64,000 nucleotides of DNA from Defluviimonas salinarum (GTDB lineage: Bacteria > Pseudomonadota > Alphaproteobacteria > Rhodobacterales > Rhodobacteraceae), in the NCBI RefSeq assembly GCF_026013545.1, contig NZ_JAPDOG010000003.1, positions 124,001 through 188,000 on the forward strand, given 5' to 3'. Every line of letters begins with the position of its first letter. Position 1 is the stretch's first letter. Shown one piece after another: positions 63,887-64,000 of this stretch. Below the pieces are notes generated by a model. That model did no database searches, had not been told where the DNA came from, and saw only the letters and a list, made by a program, of their open reading frames with translations. A program made the translations under genes and the position numbers.

Positions 63887-64000
63887 CAGCGATCCACCTC
63901 TCCGAAAACGATATCCATGGTGCCGATGATCGCGGCGACGTCCGCCAGGAGATGGCCCGAGGCCATCCAGTCGATCGACTGCAGATGCAGGTAGCCCGGC
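63886..64000 (-). CDS. nuoD: NADH-quinone oxidoreductase subunit D, C-terminus (partial)
   Basis: The last 37 residues of NuoD, ending [25 protein letters not shown]. The gene enters from beyond the right edge. DIVFGEVDR is the standard end of the 49-kDa subunit that forms the quinone cavity. The TGA overlaps the nuoE ATG by one base. Confidence 0.95.
   Translation of the reverse strand, partial: PGYLHLQSIDWMASGHLLADVAAIIGTMDIVFGEVDR

Overview
The window is a GC-rich, gene-dense chromosomal segment from an alphaproteobacterium, almost certainly of the order Rhodobacterales (Rhodobacter, Paracoccus and Roseobacter relatives). Signs of this are the cysI-cysH-DUF934-fpr order, a NuoE subunit with a long extra C-terminal domain, a DUF5337-type membrane protein inside the complex I operon, a Hint-domain protein of the Rhodobacterales kind, and the dispersed ATCTTGCC palindromic repeats after stop codons. 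No rRNA, tRNA, CRISPR array, intact insertion sequence or prophage was found. Most of the window is core genome.

Layout. 1-3069: end of a sulfite reductase, APS/PAPS reductase, a DUF934 partner, ferredoxin-NADP reductase and a ChaC-like gamma-glutamylcyclotransferase (sulfur assimilation and redox). 3151-6243: an alanine-rich membrane-anchored coiled coil, infC (apparently starting at AUA), rlmJ and an XdhC-family protein. 6463-12500: an OmpA-domain protein with 42-base repeats, an AbrB-family membrane protein, a decayed MFS transporter and three small poorly characterised proteins. 12644-20369: a DUF2189 membrane protein, pyrC, pyrE, dnaB, then alr-mlaE-mlaF-pqiA-like genes coupled by overlapping codons. 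20593-30028: a sulfotransferase-like gene of lower GC, radA, cvpA, purF, DUF2199 and DUF1284 genes, an alpha/beta hydrolase, bioY, an SDR, and surE-pcm. 30088-34538: an NlpD-like LysM/M23 lipoprotein, a lipoprotein, and the Tat export operon tatA-tatB-tatC with a DUF815 ATPase. 34661-42000: a WYL regulator behind a perfect operator-like palindrome, an orphan FbpC-like ATPase, an SDR/cupin/LysR cluster, a Hint-domain protein, a MOSC protein and a tandem universal stress protein. 41678-49809: prfC, a GT25 glycosyltransferase, a DEAD-box helicase, an acetyltransferase, RNase J, coaX and birA.

49799-64000 holds most of the complex I (nuo) operon on the minus strand, transcribed nuoD(end)-E-x-DUF5337-F-(43-aa ORF)-small membrane protein-G-small protein-H-I-CMD protein-J-K-L-M-N and running on into birA-coaX-rnj. 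The accessory genes between the subunits are the most interesting part. NuoE carries a C-terminal helix-hairpin-helix-like module that recurs in the next gene downstream. An AhpD/CMD-family protein sits between nuoI and nuoJ. A previously easily missed 43-codon frame fills the only gap after nuoF, and the nuoJ-nuoK gap is an AT-rich stretch with two mutually exclusive hairpins.

Other signals worth attention are a stem-loop that would bring a distant Shine-Dalgarno sequence next to the fpr start, a hairpin that includes the chaC start codon, two DnaA-box-like 9-mers one helical turn apart before dnaB, and a Hint domain with Ser in place of the first Cys. I see no convincing candidate for a wholly new defence or mobile system here. 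The novelty is in accessory genes and cis elements around core functions.
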